In this document: positions 5,219 through 7,932 of the stretch, one piece after another | Layout: each line of letters begins with the position of its first letter | How positions within the stretch are numbered: position 1 is the first letter of the stretch | From: Candidatus Poribacteria bacterium | Lineage (GTDB): Bacteria > Poribacteria > WGA-4E > GCA-2687025 | Assembly: GCA_027625215.1 (NCBI GenBank) | Contig: JAQBWJ010000082.1 | Span: 1-7,932, forward strand | Length of the DNA stretch: 7,932 nucleotides | Direction of reading: 5' to 3' | Translations under genes and position numbers: made by a program | Notes under the pieces: model-generated | Database searches by the model: none | What the model was told of the DNA's origin: nothing | What the model saw: only the letters and a program-made list of their open reading frames with translations

Positions 5219-6919
5219 ATGAGCGGTATTCGATTCACGGACTGCCCCCATCCTAGCCTTCCCCCGGCGGGGGAAGGGATTCGCGCCCGTTCGGCTCGAC
5301 GTTGGATGGGGGTGATGGCGTTGGTGATGTTGCTCGGCGCGTCCGTCGAGGTGTCGGCGCAGTCGAAGATTTGGGCGCTGTTCCTCGATTTCGGGACGCC
5401 CGAAGGCGCTCGCGAACTGCCCCCGATGGACAAAGCGTTTCGCGGGCTGCACGATCACCTTTACAACGAGATCGGCGTCCCCGCCGAGCAGATGCGCGTC
5501 GTCCCGTCGGAACGACTGACGCGAGACGGCATCCGCACCCGCATCGACGTATTCTCGCGCACCGTGCCGCGCGGCGGCATCGTCTTGATCTACATGCGCG
5601 CCTATGTCACGAAGCCGCGCACGGGCAACTCCAAGTACTTCTACGCCGCCGACGCGAACATCAACGCCGCCATCGACGCGAACCCAGCGCCTATCCGCGA
5701 CACGGAACTGAACGAGTGGTTGAACGTCTTCAACGGCTCGACGGTCATCCTGCTGCTTGATCTGCGGTCGAACGACCCGTCGCTGAACGTCTATTTCGCG
5801 GCGCAGCGAAAGTTGGGGGACGCCGCCATCGCGCTCGTCGCGCGGAACGATCTGAAGAAACCGACCTCCGAATACGTCGCGATGGCGTTGAGCGAAGACG
5901 CCGACGGCGATCATGACAGCGTGTTGACACTGGACGAACTTGCGGCGGCGTTCAAGGACGCGATCTACAAGGACGGCGCGTCGTCCGACAACGTGCTCGT
6001 CGGGGCGACGGGCGCTCCCGATTTGCGGCTGTACTCGCTGCCATCCGCCATTGTGGTTGAGTCAAACCCGTTGGACGCCTTCGTCTACGTCGATGGCGAG
6101 CGCGTCGGGCGGACGCCCTTCCGCATGTCGAACCTGATCCGCAAGCAGTACAGCGTCACCGTCGCGCTGGACGGCTATCGCAAGCCGTCGCCGGAACGAT
6201 TCACCGTGCGGGAACTGGACGGGAAGGCGTACCCACACCTGTTCGTGCTCGAACCGCTCTCGATTCGCGGCAAGGTGGACGCTCCTACGGGCGCGGAGAT
6301 CGGCGCGGTCTACGTCGGTGTGACGCCGGAAACGGAACTGCGGGCGGAGTTGGAGGGTCTCGGCGACTTTTCGATCTCCACCAAGAACGCCGGGCTGGTG
6401 GCGGAGAAGGAATACCACGTCGTTGCGGGAACGGCGGACGACAAGTACTACGCGGAGGCGTCGTTCGTCTTCAAAGGGTCGGACGATATTGTCCGCGACC
6501 TCATGCTGAAAGAGCGGACGCTGTGGGAGATCGCCTCCGCTCGATTCGCGGGCGGGTACATCGACGAGGCTATCGCCGCCGCCCGCGAAGCCCGCTCCGC
6601 CTCCCGCGACGTGCCGCAACTGGACGACCAGTTCATGTACGCGCTGGTCAACGTGTGGGCGCATGAGACGTTGGATGCCCGCGCGATGACCGCCTGCGCC
6701 CTGTTCGCCACCTATTTGGGCGATACGAAGACGGCGCTCGAATACTGGAAACTGGCGCGGAACGCGGCGGAAAAAGGCTCCGAAGATTACGAGTACGCCG
6801 CGTCGATGTACAAAGCGGCGGGCGGCGGGCGGTTCCCGACGCTCTGGATCGCGCTGATCGTCCTTGCGCTCGTCGTCGGGTTGGGGGCGACGTTCGCGCT
6901 GCGGAACCGCAAGGCGTAA
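5219..6919 (+). CDS. Membrane-anchored pseudo-caspase / PEGA / TPR protein
   Basis: A 566-aa exported protein of unknown role. Residues 9-21 are encoded by a palindromic repeat (CPHPSLPPAGEGI). A basic stretch RARSARR (22-28) and hydrophobic GVMALVMLLGAS then form a signal peptide with probable cleavage after VSA (45-47). Residues 50-272 follow the bacterial caspase-like plan: IVLIY strand, LILLD-type strand, and an acidic DADGDHDSVLTLDEL (227-241) before a terminal helix. The catalytic SGHG is YMRAYV (125-130) and the catalytic DAC is DLRSN (181-185), and the domain contains no Cys at all, so it should be proteolytically dead. Residues 278-322 are a PEGA domain (VESNPLDAFVYVDGERVGRT). Residues 347-432 look like a beta-sandwich of the carboxypeptidase-regulatory type. 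Residues 434-532 are helical and TPR-like, and 541-561 form a membrane helix before RNRKA. Predicted topology is outside/periplasmic with a C-terminal anchor. Domain limits are by eye. Confidence 0.72.
   Translation: MSGIRFTDCPHPSLPPAGEGIRARSARRWMGVMALVMLLGASVEVSAQSKIWALFLDFGTPEGARELPPMDKAFRGLHDHLYNEIGVPAEQMRVVPSERLTRDGIRTRIDVFSRTVPRGGIVLIYMRAYVTKPRTGNSKYFYAADANINAAIDANPAPIRDTELNEWLNVFNGSTVILLLDLRSNDPSLNVYFAAQRKLGDAAIALVARNDLKKPTSEYVAMALSEDADGDHDSVLTLDELAAAFKDAIYKDGASSDNVLVGATGAPDLRLYSLPSAIVVESNPLDAFVYVDGERVGRTPFRMSNLIRKQYSVTVALDGYRKPSPERFTVRELDGKAYPHLFVLEPLSIRGKVDAPTGAEIGAVYVGVTPETELRAELEGLGDFSISTKNAGLVAEKEYHVVAGTADDKYYAEASFVFKGSDDIVRDLMLKERTLWEIASARFAGGYIDEAIAAAREARSASRDVPQLDDQFMYALVNVWAHETLDARAMTACALFATYLGDTKTALEYWKLARNAAEKGSEDYEYAASMYKAAGGGRFPTLWIALIVLALVVGLGATFALRNRKA
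5245..5281. repeat. GC-rich palindromic repeat, copy 2, inside a reading frame
   Basis: Begins CCCCCATCCTAGCC and ends GGCGGGGGAAGGGATT. It contains a perfect 9-bp stem, CCTTCCCCC at 5257-5265 and GGGGGAAGG at 5269-5277, with a 3-base GGC loop. It is the same element and orientation as 4101-4136, differing at a few bases. It lies 24 bases downstream of the caspase-like gene's ATG and is in frame. The peptide it encodes, PHPSLPPAGEG, is the kind of string that such dispersed palindromes give when they fall inside genes in many genomes. Confidence 0.8.
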
Positions 6920-6969
6920 ACTCACCCCCTCTTTCGACCAAACCCGCCTCCCTCGCCAATCCGAGCGCA

Positions 6970-7932
6970 TCACTCGTTGAAGTAGGCGAGACGGTCGCCT
7001 TCCGCCTCCCACATCTCCTCGAACATGGTCCGAATCTTCGGCAACGGCACGACCGCCGCCGTCAGCGGGTCCAACGCGCACGAGTGGAACGCCGCCTCCT
7101 TGTCCCGATCCAACACGGCGCGCACGGCGAGTTCCTGCACGGCGATGTTCGTCATGTTGAGCGCGGCGTTCTGCGGCGGCAGTTTCCCAACGAGGGTGGT
7201 GTGAACGCCGTCCCGGTCGACGACGCACGGCACTTCGACGCAGCACTCGTAAGGCAGGTTCGAGATCGCGCCATAGTTCATCACGTTCCCGTTGAAGACG
7301 AACGGCTCGCCGGACAGTTCCGCCTGCATGATCGCCGAGGCGTACTCGTGCGACGCGGACAACTTCGGGATATCCGTTTCGTTCCAGTCCTGCCAGACGC
7401 GGTTGGCGCGGGGCTCCATCGTGACGGTGCGAGAACGCAGCCCGTACTGGTCGCGGAGTTCCTGCGTGCGGCGGAAGTAGGGCAGGTATTCGGAGTTGTG
7501 CGGCGAACTCTCGGTCACGAAGTAGCCGAACTGCCGCATCATCTCGACGCGCGTCCCCTCGTTCTCGAACGCGGCATGTCCGTCCTCCACCGCCTTGCGG
7601 ATCAGCGGGTAGAGGTCTTCGCCGTTGCGCCGGAACTTGAGAATCCACGCCTGATGGTTGATCCCCGCGACGAGGTAGGAGACTTCCTCGTACGGCGCGC
7701 CGATCGCGTCGGCGAGTTTCTTCGTCGTCCCCTGCACGCTGTGGCAGAGACCCACGTTGCGGATCGACGATCCGACGCTGTGCAGCCACGTCAGCATCGC
7801 CATCGGGTTCGTGTAGTTCAGCATGAGCGCGTCGGGGCAGTGGACTTCCATCGACTTCGCGAAGCCGAGATGCTCGTTCGCCGTGCGGAGGAATCGGAAG
7901 ACACCGCCGGGCCCAATCGTGTCGCCGACCGA
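6970..7932 (-). CDS. GH4 family glycoside hydrolase (alpha-galactosidase/alpha-glucosidase type; 5' end cut off)
   Basis: C-terminal 320 residues of an enzyme that cleaves glycosides by the unusual GH4 route: NAD+-mediated oxidation at C3, elimination and re-addition, with a divalent metal, usually Mn2+. The frame is open to the window edge and begins with SVGDTIGPGGVFRFLRT, a hallmark of the family, so the ATG at 7851 is internal. Next come LNYTNPMAMLTW, then GLCHSVQGT, whose Cys is the expected metal ligand, then VAGINHQAW, whose His is the second metal ligand. The CHSVQ form separates this from the 6-phospho-glycosidase branch, which has CN in place of CH, and points to MelA/AglA-like alpha-galactosidases, alpha-glucosidases or alpha-glucuronidases. 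Full enzymes are about 430-480 aa, so roughly 110-150 residues lie upstream. It converges on the caspase-like gene with a 50-bp gap that shows no hairpin terminator. Confidence 0.92.
   Translation of the reverse strand, partial: SVGDTIGPGGVFRFLRTANEHLGFAKSMEVHCPDALMLNYTNPMAMLTWLHSVGSSIRNVGLCHSVQGTTKKLADAIGAPYEEVSYLVAGINHQAWILKFRRNGEDLYPLIRKAVEDGHAAFENEGTRVEMMRQFGYFVTESSPHNSEYLPYFRRTQELRDQYGLRSRTVTMEPRANRVWQDWNETDIPKLSASHEYASAIMQAELSGEPFVFNGNVMNYGAISNLPYECCVEVPCVVDRDGVHTTLVGKLPPQNAALNMTNIAVQELAVRAVLDRDKEAAFHSCALDPLTAAVVPLPKIRTMFEEMWEAEGDRLAYFNE

Noticed and set aside
4670..5914. A 414-codon open frame on the minus strand
   Set aside because: Antisense to the oxidoreductase and caspase-like genes, both of which have clear family motifs and ribosome sites. 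Its product is Arg/His-rich with no recognisable domain.
6920..6969. Bidirectional terminator between the convergent caspase-like and GH4 genes
   Set aside because: The 50-bp gap is C-rich with no stem of useful length and no T-tract on either strand.
6062..7789. A 575-codon open frame on the minus strand
   Set aside because: It overlaps the caspase-like gene antisense and the GH4 gene in another frame. Its product is Arg-rich and without domains, as expected of shadow frames in GC-rich DNA.

Overview
The window is GC-rich bacterial DNA (roughly 60% GC by eye, with G or C favoured at third codon positions). It is densely coded, and no rRNA, tRNA, CRISPR array or transposase is visible. The lineage cannot be fixed from this sequence. 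A secreted caspase-fold/PEGA/TPR protein, a Gfo/Idh/MocA oxidoreductase, a GH4 glycosidase and short GC-rich palindromes of the 'PHPxxLPxGEG-encoding' type would suit a large-genome environmental phylum such as Poribacteria, Armatimonadetes or Planctomycetes relatives. That assignment is a weak inference.

Layout. Bases 1-2382 hold a Trk potassium-uptake operon on the + strand: the C-terminal part of trkA (cut by the window edge) followed 15 bp later by a complete trkH. Converging on it from the - strand (3117 down to 2393) is a two-gene type II toxin-antitoxin module. A RelE/ParE-like toxin comes first and an HTH antitoxin overlaps it by 4 bp. A candidate promoter with a near-perfect palindromic operator lies over its -10 box. 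On the other side of that control region, a lone ABC-type ATPase runs on the + strand (3310-4083) with no permease beside it and no H-loop histidine. Next comes a probable + strand two-gene unit: a Gfo/Idh/MocA-family oxidoreductase (4202-5206) and, 12 bp later, a 566-aa protein (5219-6919). The latter has a signal peptide, a degenerate caspase-like domain lacking both catalytic residues, a PEGA domain, a second beta-rich domain, a TPR-like helical region and a C-terminal membrane anchor. Converging on it from the - strand is the C-terminal part of a GH4 glycoside hydrolase (6970 to the window end).

Two direct copies of a ~37-bp GC-rich palindromic repeat bracket the oxidoreductase gene. The first is intergenic. 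The second sits just inside the next reading frame and appears to be translated into the N-region ahead of the signal peptide.

How the genes work together. TrkA and TrkH form one K+ uptake system (gating subunit plus channel). The toxin and antitoxin form one self-regulated addiction or stress module. The oxidoreductase and the GH4 enzyme could both act on sugars with NAD(P), but they are in separate, convergent units and no shared pathway is shown. The most distinctive item is the pseudo-caspase surface protein and the repeat embedded at its start.
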